From contig NZ_QOHH01000014.1 of assembly GCF_003319105.1 (NCBI RefSeq), positions 55,025-119,024 on the forward strand: DNA of 64,000 bases, given 5' to 3'. Made by a program: the position numbers and the translations under genes. The notes below the pieces were generated by a model. It had not been told where the DNA came from and did not search any database. It saw only the letters and a list, made by a program, of their open reading frames with translations. Below are positions 39,717 through 48,639 of the stretch, one piece after another (the stretch's first letter is position 1; each line of letters opens with the position of its first letter). This DNA is from Blastococcus sp. TF02-09. GTDB taxonomy: Bacteria; Actinomycetota; Actinomycetes; Mycobacteriales; Geodermatophilaceae.

Positions 39717-39796
39717 GATCAGGTGACCTGATCCCCGAGCGTCCTACCTCACCGTGGGACGTGAGGTAGGTAGCAGCACGATCAGGTCACCTGATC
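39717..39796. repeat. Inverted-repeat element A, copy 3 (complete, no gene inside)
   Basis: The 17-base palindrome GATCAGGTGACCTGATC (39717-39733), a hairpin with 10-base arms CCTACCTCAC/GTGAGGTAGG (39743-39752 and 39761-39770), and a second 17-base palindrome (39780-39796). This copy is compact, with a palindrome at both ends. It lies between two convergent oxidase genes. Copies 1 and 2 flank the gene at 1712-2782, each with the palindrome on its outer side. Confidence 0.85.
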
Positions 39797-39818
39797 CCGG
39801 CGGCGCCCACGCGGGCCG

Positions 39819-39853
39819 GGCGCCGCGGACCGGGGTCAGGGGTCCGCGGCGCC
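39819..39853 (-). terminator. GC-rich terminator hairpin after the FAD oxidase
   Basis: Perfect 13-base arms GGCGCCGCGGACC (39819-39831) and GGTCCGCGGCGCC (39841-39853) with a 9-base loop, just beyond the stop of the minus-strand oxidase. There is no U-tract, so factor-independent termination is not assured. The bases between stop and hairpin, AAGAAGGACCCC, also follow the actP stop. Confidence 0.65.
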
Positions 39854-39864
39854 GGGGTCCTTCT

Positions 39865-41325
39865 TCAGAAGGCGTGGCCGAACGAGAAGACGCGGTCGGG
39901 GTCGACGGCCGCCTTCACCGCGGCCAGCCGCTCGTACACGCCAGGCGGGTAGGCCGCGGCCACCTCCTCCGGCCCCGACACGTCACCGAGGAAGTTGATC
40001 AGCGAGCCGGGCGACTTCCACGGTGCCAGCGCGCCGAGCACGGCCCGCCCGACGGCCGGCACCACCTCGGCCAGCTCGGGCACACCGGGCCCGAGCACGA
40101 ACATCGAGAACGCGGCGTCCCGGCCCGGTACCGCGTTGGGCACCGCCGCCGGCCGGGACAGCGCTCCGCCGAGCAGCCGGATCTCGACCATCATCAGCGG
40201 GATCTCCGCCTGCGGCCCGGCGACGGCGAGCAGCGCGTCGACCGCCTCCTCGGGCAGCCCGGTCAGCAGCTGGCCCTTCTCCCACGCCGGCAGCGGGTCG
40301 ACCGGGTCCATGTGGATGGAGTCCATCTCGTCGGTCCGGATGTGCCCCACGAACCCGAGCAGCACCCGCCCGACGTCCTGCATCGGGGCGATCAGCCGCT
40401 CCCCCTCGCGGACGGAGGTGCCGCTGTAGGCGTACCGCAGGTGGACGGCGGTCTGCCCGCGCAGCGGCGGCGGCAGGAACTCGAAATCCGGCAGCCGCAG
40501 GACGGCGATCGACGTGCTCACCTCGTCGGGCAGCGTCGGCGCCCACTCGCGGAAGGCGTGCAGGACGGCGGCCATGTCCTCGCCGGCGAAGAAGATGCCC
40601 CCGGCGTAGAGGCCACCGAGCGGCACCAGCTCGATCTCCAGGGCGGTCACGATGCCGAAGTTGCCCTTTCCGCCGCGGACCGCCCAGAACAGCTCCGGCT
40701 CGGAGTCGGCCGAGAGGGTGCGCTGCCGGCCGTCGGCGGTGACGATCTCGACCGCCCGGACGGCGTCGGCGGCGAAGCCGTACTTCCGCCCGAGGGAGCC
40801 CATCCCGCCGCCGAGGGTGTAGCCGACGACGCCGACGCCCGACGACGAGCCGCACAGCCCGGCCAGGCCGAACTCGGCGGCGGCCTCCATGACCCGCTGC
40901 CACGTCACGCCGGCCTCGACGCGGGCGGTGCGCCGCTCCGGGTCGATGAACAGGCCCTGCATCCGGCGGGTGGTGATCATCATCGAGCCGGCCGCGTCGC
41001 GGACCGGCCCGTGCCCGGTCGCCTGCACGGCGACGCCGAGGCCGTGCGCGACGGCCCACGAGACGGCGGTGGCGACGTCGGCGGCACAGGTGGCCCCGAC
41101 CGCGATCGCCGGGGTGTGCCGCACCGCGACGTTCCAGGTGGCGACCTCGGCGGCGAGGCCGTCGTCGCCGGCGGCGTAGACCGGGCCGTGCACGGCGGCC
41201 CGCAGCTGGTCGACGTCCCCGGCGGGGACGGGCGGCGCGAGGGTGGCGACGGCGCCGCGCGCTGCGGCGGAGGTGTCGCGGCCGACGACGGGCTGCTCGG
41301 GCCGGCGGGGCTGGGGGAGGGTCAT
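39865..41325 (-). CDS. FAD-linked oxidoreductase, berberine-bridge-enzyme-like
   Basis: A 486-residue flavoprotein. The PCMH-type FAD domain (about 55-230) has VQATGHGPVRDAAGS, GVTWQRVMEAAAEFGLAGLCGSSSGVGVVGYTLGGGMG and RGGKGNFGIVTALEIEL. The histidine in TGHG matches the covalent flavin-histidine of the family, while the cysteine in GLAGLCGSS may provide a second link as in berberine-bridge enzymes. The C-terminal BBE motif lacks the usual NYxD pattern (SLINFLGD instead). Such enzymes oxidise sugars, alkaloids or polyketides and often belong to secondary metabolism. The ATG at 41325 has an AAAGGA site. It is divergent from a SARP-type regulator, which may control it. Confidence 0.85.
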   Translation of the reverse strand: MTLPQPRRPEQPVVGRDTSAAARGAVATLAPPVPAGDVDQLRAAVHGPVYAAGDDGLAAEVATWNVAVRHTPAIAVGATCAADVATAVSWAVAHGLGVAVQATGHGPVRDAAGSMMITTRRMQGLFIDPERRTARVEAGVTWQRVMEAAAEFGLAGLCGSSSGVGVVGYTLGGGMGSLGRKYGFAADAVRAVEIVTADGRQRTLSADSEPELFWAVRGGKGNFGIVTALEIELVPLGGLYAGGIFFAGEDMAAVLHAFREWAPTLPDEVSTSIAVLRLPDFEFLPPPLRGQTAVHLRYAYSGTSVREGERLIAPMQDVGRVLLGFVGHIRTDEMDSIHMDPVDPLPAWEKGQLLTGLPEEAVDALLAVAGPQAEIPLMMVEIRLLGGALSRPAAVPNAVPGRDAAFSMFVLGPGVPELAEVVPAVGRAVLGALAPWKSPGSLINFLGDVSGPEEVAAAYPPGVYERLAAVKAAVDPDRVFSFGHAF

Positions 41326-41509
41326 CCGGGGTTCCTTTGCGCGGCCGCGGCGGGAGCCGCGGGTCGGGGGTGCCGCGGAGGCCGCGGCGGGAGGGACGCA
41401 GGAAGGGTGGGACGCCCCGCTTGACCGCTCCTTGCGCCCGACTTGGACGGCGACTTGCAGACCGCGCGCGGGCAGGGCTATCCGCGGAGCCGCGACGCGA
41501 GGAGCATCG

Positions 41510-44500
41510 GTGGGCGTGCGCTTCCGAGTCCTGGGCCCGCTGGAGGTCAGCGGTCCGGACGGCGAGCTGCTCGACGTGGGTGGGGCCAAGCCGCGGGCGC
41601 TCCTGACGCTGCTCCTGGCCGAGGCCGGCCGCGTCGTGGGCATCGACCGGATCGTGAGCACGCTGTGGGGCGAGGAGCCGCCGCCGACGGTCACCGGCAC
41701 CCTGCAGTCCTACGTCTCGAACCTGCGGCGCGCCCTGGAACCGGGCCGCGGGCCGCGCGAGGCGCCGACGGTGCTGGTCACCCGCCCGCCGGGCTACCTC
41801 GTCCACGCCGACGCCGCCGACCTGGACCTGCTCCGCTTCGGGGAGCTGGTCGAGGCCGGCGACCGCGCGGTGGCCGGCGGCGCCCCCGGGCGCGGCGTCG
41901 CCCTGCTGGACGAGGCCCTGGCGCTGTGGCGCGGTGAGCCGCTGGCCGAGCTGGGCGACCTGCCGGCCGCCGCGAGCGACCGGCTCCGGCTGACCGAGCT
42001 GCAGGTGCGCGCGCGTGAGCGCCGCTGCGACGCCCTGCTGGCCCTGGGGCGCCCCGAGGCCGCCGTCCCCGACCTGCAGCACCTCGTCGCCGCGCACCCG
42101 CTGCGCGAACGGCTGTGGGCCCGGCTGGTCACCGCCCTCTACGCCGCCGACCGGCAGGCCGACGCGCTGGAGGCCTGCCGCCGGTGCACCGAGCTGCTGC
42201 GCGACGAGCTCGGCATCGATCCCGGCCCGGAGCTCCGCGACCTCGAGCAGGCCGTGCTGCGCCAGGACCCGCGGCTGCTGGAGCGCCTCCCCCGGCCGGT
42301 GCTGCCCGCCGCGCCCGCGCCGGCGCCGAGCGCCTCGGTGGACGCCCTGGTGGGCCGCCGTGCTGAGCTGGACCAGGTGCGCGCCGTCGCCGAGCAGGTG
42401 GCCGGCGGCCGGTCGGCGGTCGTCGTCGTCGAGGGCGAGGCCGGCATCGGCAAGACGCGGCTGACCGAAGCGGTCGCCGACGGCGCCCGCCTGCTGGGCT
42501 GGCCGGTGGCCTGGAGCCGGTGCGCCGACGACGCCGGAGCGCCGGCGCTGTGGCCGTGGACCCAGGTGCTCGAGCAGCTGGAGCAGCCCGAGCTCGATCC
42601 CGCCCAGGCGACCTCGGGGGACGACGCCGACGCCGCCCGCTTCCGGCTGTTCCAGGACCTGCGCGCCCGGCTCACCGCCGCCGCGACCCGCCCGGTGCTC
42701 GTCGTCCTCGACGACCTGCAGGGTGCCGACACCACGTCGGTCGCGCTGCTCGGGCTGCTCGCCCGGCACCTGCCGCGGGCGCCGGTGCTGCTGGTCGTCA
42801 CCGCGCGCACCGTGGGCGAGGAGCTGCCCCCGGCGGTCGCCGACTGCCTGGGGCGGCTGGCCCGCGAGCCGGCCGCCACCTGCCTGCGGCTGCGCGGGCT
42901 GGACACCGCGGACGTCGGCGCGCTGCTCGCGGCCCAGCTGGGTTCGCCGGGTGACCGGGCGCTGGCGGCGGCGGTGCACGACCGCACCGGCGGGAACCCC
43001 TTCTTCGTCGTCGAGCTGTCGCGCTGGATGGTCGGCGCCCACGACCGGCACCTGGACGACGTGCCGGTGCCGCCGTCGGTCGGGGAGGTGCTGCGCACCC
43101 GGCTGGGCCGGCTGCCCGAGGGCACCCGCGAGGTGCTGGAGCTGGCCGCCGTCGCCGGCCGGGAGGTGTCGCTGGACCTGCTCGAGGCGGCCGGCACCCC
43201 GGCGGAGGAGGCGCTGACCGCGATGGACTCCGCCGTCGCCGTCGGCCTGGTCGTCGAGGCGGCCGGGCCGTGGAGCTGGCGGTTCACCCACGCGCTGGTC
43301 CAGGAGGTGCTGGCCGGCGACCTGCCCGCGGTGCGCCGGGCGCGGCTGCACGCCCGGATCGGCGAGGCGCTGGAACGGCGGATCGCCGGCTCCACCGACG
43401 ACCGGCTGGTCGAGCGGCTCACCCACCACTTCGTGGCCGCGCTGCCCGTGGTCGGGCCCGGGCCCGCGCTGCTCTACCTCGGGGCGGCCGCACGGGCCGC
43501 CCGGGCCCGCCTGGCGCACGGCGAGGCCGCGGCCCACGGCCGGCAGGCGCTGGCGCTGCTCGACCCGCAGGCCCCCGACGCCGCCCGGACCCGGCACGAC
43601 CTGCTCACCGCCCTGGGCAACGACCTGCTGCGCAGCGGGCAGCTGACCGAGGCGCGCGGCGTCGTGGCCGAGGCGATCGGGCTGGCCCGCCAGCTCGACG
43701 ACCGGGAGTGCCTGGCCGAGTCGGCGGCCGTCTGGGGCAGCGTGACGCTGTGGAACTGGCGCCCGCACGGCGTGGTCGACGCCGACATGGTGGGCGTCCT
43801 GGAGGACCTGCTCTCCGGGCGCGGGGACGACGACGACCCGACCACCGCCCGCCTGCTCGGCACCCTGGGCGTGGAGCTGGCCTTCGGGCCCGACGACCGG
43901 GGGGTGCGGGCCGCCCAGCGCGCGGTGGAGATGGCCCGCCGGATCAGTGAGCCGGAGCTGCTGGGCCGCACGCTCAACAACTTCTGCCTCGCGGTGTGGG
44001 GGCGGCCGGGCGCGGCCGAGCTGCGGCTGGCCGCGACGGACGAGGCGCTGGCGTTGGCCGGGCGCGGCCTGCCGCGGCGCACCGAGTTCATGGCGCACCT
44101 GCACCGGGCGGCGATCCGGCTGCACCTGGGTGACCTGGCCGGCTTCGAGGCCGACCACGACCAGGCGCGCCGACTGGCGGTCTCGCTGAGCGGCCCGGAG
44201 GTGCGCCCGCACGTGCTCTGGCAGGCCGGCGGCCTGGCCTGGCTCCGGGGCAACGCCGCCCGCGCGGAGGAGCTGACCACCGAGGCCTACGAGCTGTTCC
44301 GCCGGGTGACCCCGCACGCGCGGCACGCGTACGCGGCCCACCAGTTCACCCTGCGGCGGGCCGACCACCGCGAGGCCGCCGCGCTGCCGCTGCTGGTCGA
44401 GACCGGTGACGAGGGCAACCCGCTGCTGCAGGAGATGGCGGTGCTGGCCGCGGCCGAGTCCGGTGACGTCGCCGAGGCCCGGCGGCTGCGCGCCCGCTGG

Positions 44501-44827
44501 GGGCGGACGCTGGTGCGCGACTGGGCCAGCGACGTCGCCGTCTACCTGCAGGCGGAGAGCTCGCTGTGGCTGGGCGACGAGCCGGAGTGGGCGTGCGCGG
44601 CGGAGTCGCTGCTCCCCTACCGCGGCCGGCAGGCGGTGCTGGGGACGCCGTCGCTCAGCCTCGGCGCCTACGACGAGCTGCTGGGCCGGATCGCCGAGCG
44701 CCGCGGGGACGCCGACGCCGCCCGGCGCTGGTGGACCGCCGCGCGCGAGCAGGGCGGGCTGATCGGCTCGCCGCACCAGGTGGCCCTGGCCGAGTCGCAC
44801 CTCGCCCGGGTGCCCGCGCCGGCGTAG
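41510..44827 (+). CDS. AfsR/SARP-family transcriptional regulator with ATPase and TPR region
   Basis: A 1105-residue multidomain regulator. An OmpR-like winged helix covers about 1-95 (RFRVLGPLEVSGPDGELLDVGG, PTVTGTLQSYVSNLRRALE), a BTAD domain about 95-260 (LALWRGEPLAELGDLPAAA), then an AAA-type ATPase at about 280-600 with Walker A VVVEGEAGIGKTRL near 305 and Walker B LVVLDDLQGAD near 400. The remaining 500 residues are helical TPR-like repeats. This is the layout of large SARPs that integrate signals to control antibiotic or secondary metabolite genes. The GTG at 41510 has GGAG five bases upstream. It lies divergently from the FAD oxidase, a likely target. No biosynthetic core enzymes are visible nearby. 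Confidence 0.9.
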   Translation: MGVRFRVLGPLEVSGPDGELLDVGGAKPRALLTLLLAEAGRVVGIDRIVSTLWGEEPPPTVTGTLQSYVSNLRRALEPGRGPREAPTVLVTRPPGYLVHADAADLDLLRFGELVEAGDRAVAGGAPGRGVALLDEALALWRGEPLAELGDLPAAASDRLRLTELQVRARERRCDALLALGRPEAAVPDLQHLVAAHPLRERLWARLVTALYAADRQADALEACRRCTELLRDELGIDPGPELRDLEQAVLRQDPRLLERLPRPVLPAAPAPAPSASVDALVGRRAELDQVRAVAEQVAGGRSAVVVVEGEAGIGKTRLTEAVADGARLLGWPVAWSRCADDAGAPALWPWTQVLEQLEQPELDPAQATSGDDADAARFRLFQDLRARLTAAATRPVLVVLDDLQGADTTSVALLGLLARHLPRAPVLLVVTARTVGEELPPAVADCLGRLAREPAATCLRLRGLDTADVGALLAAQLGSPGDRALAAAVHDRTGGNPFFVVELSRWMVGAHDRHLDDVPVPPSVGEVLRTRLGRLPEGTREVLELAAVAGREVSLDLLEAAGTPAEEALTAMDSAVAVGLVVEAAGPWSWRFTHALVQEVLAGDLPAVRRARLHARIGEALERRIAGSTDDRLVERLTHHFVAALPVVGPGPALLYLGAAARAARARLAHGEAAAHGRQALALLDPQAPDAARTRHDLLTALGNDLLRSGQLTEARGVVAEAIGLARQLDDRECLAESAAVWGSVTLWNWRPHGVVDADMVGVLEDLLSGRGDDDDPTTARLLGTLGVELAFGPDDRGVRAAQRAVEMARRISEPELLGRTLNNFCLAVWGRPGAAELRLAATDEALALAGRGLPRRTEFMAHLHRAAIRLHLGDLAGFEADHDQARRLAVSLSGPEVRPHVLWQAGGLAWLRGNAARAEELTTEAYELFRRVTPHARHAYAAHQFTLRRADHREAAALPLLVETGDEGNPLLQEMAVLAAAESGDVAEARRLRARWGRTLVRDWASDVAVYLQAESSLWLGDEPEWACAAESLLPYRGRQAVLGTPSLSLGAYDELLGRIAERRGDADAARRWWTAAREQGGLIGSPHQVALAESHLARVPAPA

Positions 44828-44868
44828 GCAGCGCGGGAGACGCCGGATCCGCCCGCGGGAGTGGGACC

Positions 44869-44961
44869 ATGATCGGGATGCGTCCTCCACCCGCCCCCCA
44901 GCAGCCGCCCGCGCACGGTGCGGCCGCTGACGGCGGCCCGGACGACGGGCGACGGCCGTGA
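44869..44961 (+). CDS. Possible 30-residue leader peptide before the LCP gene
   Basis: A short frame from an ATG at 44869 with a GGGAGTGGGACC ribosome-like stretch, ending TGA at 44961. It encodes about 30 residues rich in Pro, Gln and Asp (MIGMRPPPAPQQ...). Its end overlaps the GTG of the LCP gene as GTGA, which would couple translation. It has no recognisable domain and may be chance in this GC-rich DNA. Confidence 0.3.
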   Translation: MIGMRPPPAPQQPPAHGAAADGGPDDGRRP

Positions 44962-46454
44962 GCCCGGACCAGCCGCGCCGGCTGCCGCCGCACCTGGACC
45001 CCCGGCGCGGGCCGGCCCCGCGCGAGCCGCGGCGGCCCACCGGGTCGACGCGGGTGACGGCGGCCGGGACGGCGCGGGGTGCGACGGTGGCGCGGTCGGT
45101 CGCGGCCGTGCTCAGCGGGCTCCTGCTGCTCGGCAGCGGATGGGGCTGGCACCTGGTCCGGGTCGCCGAGGCGAGCGTGCAGCGCACCGACGCCATCCCG
45201 TCCTCCGGCAACGAGGACGTCGCGGGCGACGCCGGCGAGGCGCTGAACCTGCTGCTGGTCGGGATGGACGCCCGCACCGGGCTCACCCCCGAGCAGAAGG
45301 CGCAGTTCAGCACGGGCGACGCCGACGGCGTCCTCAACACCGACTCGATGATGCTGGCGCACCTGCCGGCCGACGGGTCCGCGGCGTCGTTCGTCTCCCT
45401 GCCGCGCGACACCTACGTCGACATCCCCGGCTCCGGGCAGGGGCGGCTGAACTCCGCCTACGCGGTGGGCTTCGCCGAGGCCGAGGGCAGTGACGCCGAG
45501 CGGCGGGCCGCCGGTGCGCAGCGGCTCGTGCAGACCGTCAGCGGCTTCACCGGCCTGCAGATCGACCACTTCGCCGAGATCGACCTGCTGGGCTTCATCA
45601 ACCTCAGCACGATCGTCGGCGGGGTGGAGGTGAACCTGTGCCAGGCCACCAGCGACCCGCTCTCCGGCGCCGACTTCCCCGCCGGCGTGCAGACGATCGG
45701 CGGCGAGGACGCGCTGAAGTTCGTCCGCCAGCGGCACGGGCTGCCGGCGGGCGACCTGGACCGGGTGGTCCGCCAGCAGGTCTACATCGCCGGGATGCTG
45801 CGCAACATGCTCTCCAGCGACACGCTGTTCGACCTCGGCAAGCAGCGCGACATCGTCGAGCAGGTCGGCAGCAGCATGACGCTGGACGAGGGCCTGGACG
45901 TCTTCGACCTGGCCGCGCAGCTGCAGGGCGTCCAGCCCGGCGACCTCACCTTCCAGACCATCCCCGGCCTCACGCCGACGCGGATCGACGGCGCCGAGGT
46001 GCTCGAACCGCCGGCCGCCGAGGAGGTGCGGAGCTTCTTCGCCACGCTGGACGCGGAGCCCGCCGACGAGCCCACCGCGCCGGAGGACGAGGGCAGCTCG
46101 GTCGACCCCGGATCGGTCACCGTGCAGGTGCTCAACGGCTCCGGCGTCTCCGGTGCCGCCTCGACGGCGGCCACCGCGCTGACCGACGCCGGGTTCGGGG
46201 CGGAGGCCGGCAACGCCGATGCCACCGAGACGACGACGGTCGCGCACCGCACCGGCGAGGAGGCCGCGGGCGCGCTGGTCGCCGCCCAGGTGCCGGGAGC
46301 GGCGGTGACCGTCGACGACGACCTGCCGGAGGGCACCGTCGCGCTGGTGATCGGCAGCGACTTCACCGCCATCGGGCAGGCCGTCTCGGCGCCGGCGGCG
46401 AACGAGGACGCGCCGCCGGCACGCACGGCCGACGACGCCACCTGCATCAACTAG
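44958..46454 (+). CDS. LCP-family cell wall ligase with LytR_C domain
   Basis: A 498-residue protein of the LytR-CpsA-Psr family, which transfers lipid-linked polymers such as arabinogalactan or teichoic acids onto peptidoglycan. An Arg/Pro-rich cytoplasmic start is followed by one membrane helix (about 48-65). The LCP domain is about 90-285: NLLLVGMDAR, DSMMLAHLPADG, FVSLPRDTYVDIPG (phosphate-binding arginine), RLNSAYAVG and LKFVRQRHGLPAGDLDRVVRQQ. A C-terminal LytR_C domain at about 385-475 (VTVQVLNGSGVSGAAS) is common in actinobacteria. The GTG start overlaps a possible small upstream frame. It is convergent with the SDR gene; their stop codons overlap by four bases. Confidence 0.92.
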   Translation: MSPDQPRRLPPHLDPRRGPAPREPRRPTGSTRVTAAGTARGATVARSVAAVLSGLLLLGSGWGWHLVRVAEASVQRTDAIPSSGNEDVAGDAGEALNLLLVGMDARTGLTPEQKAQFSTGDADGVLNTDSMMLAHLPADGSAASFVSLPRDTYVDIPGSGQGRLNSAYAVGFAEAEGSDAERRAAGAQRLVQTVSGFTGLQIDHFAEIDLLGFINLSTIVGGVEVNLCQATSDPLSGADFPAGVQTIGGEDALKFVRQRHGLPAGDLDRVVRQQVYIAGMLRNMLSSDTLFDLGKQRDIVEQVGSSMTLDEGLDVFDLAAQLQGVQPGDLTFQTIPGLTPTRIDGAEVLEPPAAEEVRSFFATLDAEPADEPTAPEDEGSSVDPGSVTVQVLNGSGVSGAASTAATALTDAGFGAEAGNADATETTTVAHRTGEEAAGALVAAQVPGAAVTVDDDLPEGTVALVIGSDFTAIGQAVSAPAANEDAPPARTADDATCIN

Positions 46455-47215
46455 GTGGCGATGCCGCCGTCCACCGGGATGATCGCGCCGGTCAGGTAGG
46501 AGCCGGCGCGCGAGCTCAGGAACACCGCGATGCCGGCCATGTCGTCGGGGCGGCCGATGCGCCCGAGCGGCACCCGCTTGGTCATCTCGTCGCCGGCGGC
46601 GGCCAGCGTGGCGGCCATCATCTTCGACTCGAACGGCCCCGGGGCGACGGCGTTCACCGTGATCCGGCGGGGCGCGAGCTCCTTGGACAGGTTGCGGGTG
46701 AGCTGGTGCACCGCGGCCTTGGACGTCGAGTACGAGTAGGTGCGGGCGGCGGTGGGCTGCAGGCCCGCGATGCTGCCGATGTTGATCACCCGCGCCGGGT
46801 CCTCGTGCGAGGCCGCCTTCTCCAGCAGCGGCAGGAACGCGCGGGTGACGAAGAACGGCGCCTTCAGGTTGAGGTTCAGCACCTTGTCCCACGCCGACTC
46901 CGGGAACTTCTCCAGGTCCTCGCCCCACGTGGCGCCGGCGTTGTTGACCAGGACGTGCACCTGCTCCTCACGCTTGCCGACCTCCTCGGCCAGGCGGATG
47001 CACTCCGCCTCCTGGGAGACGTCGGCCGGGATGGAGATCGCGGTGCCGAACTCGGCGAGCTCGGCGACGGCGGCGTCCCCCGCCTCGGCCTTGCGGGAGC
47101 TGATGTAGACCCGCGCCGCCCCGGCCTGGAGCAGCCCCCGGGCGATCATCAGACCGATGCCCCGGGTGCCGCCGGTCACCACGGCCACCTTGCCGGTCAG
47201 GTCGAACAGGTCCAC
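46451..47215 (-). CDS. SDR-family oxidoreductase
   Basis: A 254-residue classical short-chain dehydrogenase. The NAD(P) site is [17 protein letters not shown] near residues 12-30, with an arginine in SSRKAEAG suggesting NADP preference. NNAGATW follows near 90. The catalytic set is Ser in INIGSIAGL, Tyr and Lys in [11 protein letters not shown] near 160-164. It ends with [24 protein letters not shown], the FabG-like C-terminus. It probably acts on a short-chain or acyl substrate; many such proteins are annotated as FabG-like or gluconate dehydrogenase-like. It is convergent with the LCP gene. Confidence 0.92.
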   Translation of the reverse strand: MDLFDLTGKVAVVTGGTRGIGLMIARGLLQAGAARVYISSRKAEAGDAAVAELAEFGTAISIPADVSQEAECIRLAEEVGKREEQVHVLVNNAGATWGEDLEKFPESAWDKVLNLNLKAPFFVTRAFLPLLEKAASHEDPARVINIGSIAGLQPTAARTYSYSTSKAAVHQLTRNLSKELAPRRITVNAVAPGPFESKMMAATLAAAGDEMTKRVPLGRIGRPDDMAGIAVFLSSRAGSYLTGAIIPVDGGIAT

Positions 47216-47331
47216 GCCGCACCTCCGTCGTCGGGCCCGGCTGCGCCGCCGGCCCGTACGGCACCCTAGCCAGACGGCGCGCCGCCCCTCCCGAGAGCGT
47301 CGGCGCGGGGACCCTGTGCCAGCCTCGGCGC

Positions 47332-48567
47332 ATGACCCCGTCCCCGGCCATGGGCGCGACCAGCGAGGTCGGTGCGCTGCAGACGGTGCTGCTGCACCGG
47401 CCCGGCAACGAGCTGCGCCGGCTGACCCCGCGCAACAACGACCAGCTGCTCTTCGACGGCGTGCCGTGGGTGGACCGCGCGCAGGAGGAGCACGACGCCT
47501 TCGCCGAGGCGCTGACCGCCCGCGGCGTCGAGGTGCTCTACCTCGACCGGCTGCTGGCCGAGATCCTGTCCTTCCCGTCGGCGCGCGCGGAGCTGATCGG
47601 CGCCGCCGTCGACGACCCGCGGCTGGGCGCCAGCCTGCAGCGGGCCACCACCCGGCACCTCGCCTGGCTCGCGCCCGAGGACCTCGCGGCCACGCTCATC
47701 GCGGGGCTCGCCCACGACGAGCTGCGCGGCGGGCGGGGGCTGGCCTACGAGGTGATGGACCGCTCGGACTTCGTCGTCCCGCCGCTGCCGAACCTGCTGT
47801 TCACGCGGGACTCCTCGGTCTGGATCGGCGACGAGGTCGCGGTCACCTCGCTGGCCATGCCCGCCCGGCACCGCGAGAGCACCATCACCGCCGCCGTCTA
47901 CACCCACCACCCGCGCTTCGCCGGTGTGGAGCAGCTCTACGGCGCCGGCCTCGAGCACCTCGAGGGCGGCGACGTGCTGCTGCTGGCCCCGGGCGTGCTG
48001 GCCGTCGGCGTCGGGGAGCGGACGACGCCCGGTGGCGCCGAACGGCTCGCGCGGCGACTGTTCGCGCGCGGGCTGGCGCACACGGTGCTCGTCGTCCCCA
48101 TCGCGCAGGAGCGGGCGACCATGCACCTGGACACCATCGCCACCATGGTCGACGTCGACGCGCTGGTGATGTACCCGGCGGTGGCCGACTCGCTGAAGGC
48201 GTGGACGGTGACCGCGCCCGACGGCGTGGCCGACGACGCCGACCCGGTGGAGCTGCAGGTGGACGGCCCCCGCCCCTTCGTCGAGGCGGCCGCGGCGGCG
48301 ATGGGCATCGACCGGCTGCGGGTGATCGACACCGGCCTGGACCCGGTCACCGCCGAGCGCGAGCAGTGGGACGACGGCAACAACACCCTCGCCCTGGCGC
48401 CCCGGCTGACCGTCGCCTACGAGCGGAACAGCGTCACCAACACCGCGCTGGAGGCCGCCGGCATCGAGGTGGTGCGGATCGCCGGCTCGGAGCTGGGCAG
48501 CGGCCGGGGCGGGCCGCGGTGCATGTCCTGCCCCGTCGCCCGCGCCCCCCTGCCGCCCCAGGCATAG
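47332..48567 (+). CDS. arcA: Arginine deiminase
   Basis: Hydrolyses arginine to citrulline and ammonia, the first step of the arginine deiminase pathway. The 411-residue protein has the pentein fold with family motifs: [26 protein letters not shown] (with the catalytic Asp region), the Glu/His set [13 protein letters not shown] and [11 protein letters not shown], and the nucleophile cysteine near residue 398 in [10 protein letters not shown]. No arcB or arcC is adjacent, so citrulline use is not linked here. The ATG at 47332 gives a normal length. Its last codons form part of the hairpin at 48561-48620. Confidence 0.95.
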   Translation: MTPSPAMGATSEVGALQTVLLHRPGNELRRLTPRNNDQLLFDGVPWVDRAQEEHDAFAEALTARGVEVLYLDRLLAEILSFPSARAELIGAAVDDPRLGASLQRATTRHLAWLAPEDLAATLIAGLAHDELRGGRGLAYEVMDRSDFVVPPLPNLLFTRDSSVWIGDEVAVTSLAMPARHRESTITAAVYTHHPRFAGVEQLYGAGLEHLEGGDVLLLAPGVLAVGVGERTTPGGAERLARRLFARGLAHTVLVVPIAQERATMHLDTIATMVDVDALVMYPAVADSLKAWTVTAPDGVADDADPVELQVDGPRPFVEAAAAAMGIDRLRVIDTGLDPVTAEREQWDDGNNTLALAPRLTVAYERNSVTNTALEAAGIEVVRIAGSELGSGRGGPRCMSCPVARAPLPPQA

Positions 48568-48620
48568 GAACCTCTACCTACGCCGTGGCCCCCGGATCCG
48601 TAGGCAGAGGTTCCTATGCC
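48561..48620. repeat. Long inverted repeat E (probable terminator after arcA)
   Basis: 22-base arms (48561-48582 and 48599-48620) with one mismatch and a 16-base loop; the right arm includes AGAGGTTCCTATGCC. The left arm holds the arcA stop codon, so the hairpin starts within the gene. It lies between convergent genes arcA and the SEC-C gene. Confidence 0.75.
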
Positions 48621-48639
48621 TACGGACCCCGGACGGGGC

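Noticed and set aside
39983..45412. A 1809-codon open frame on the minus strand
   Set aside because: It lies opposite the SARP gene and in another frame of the FAD oxidase. The translation is low-complexity Arg/Gly/Pro/Ala with no domain; it is an artefact of very high GC.
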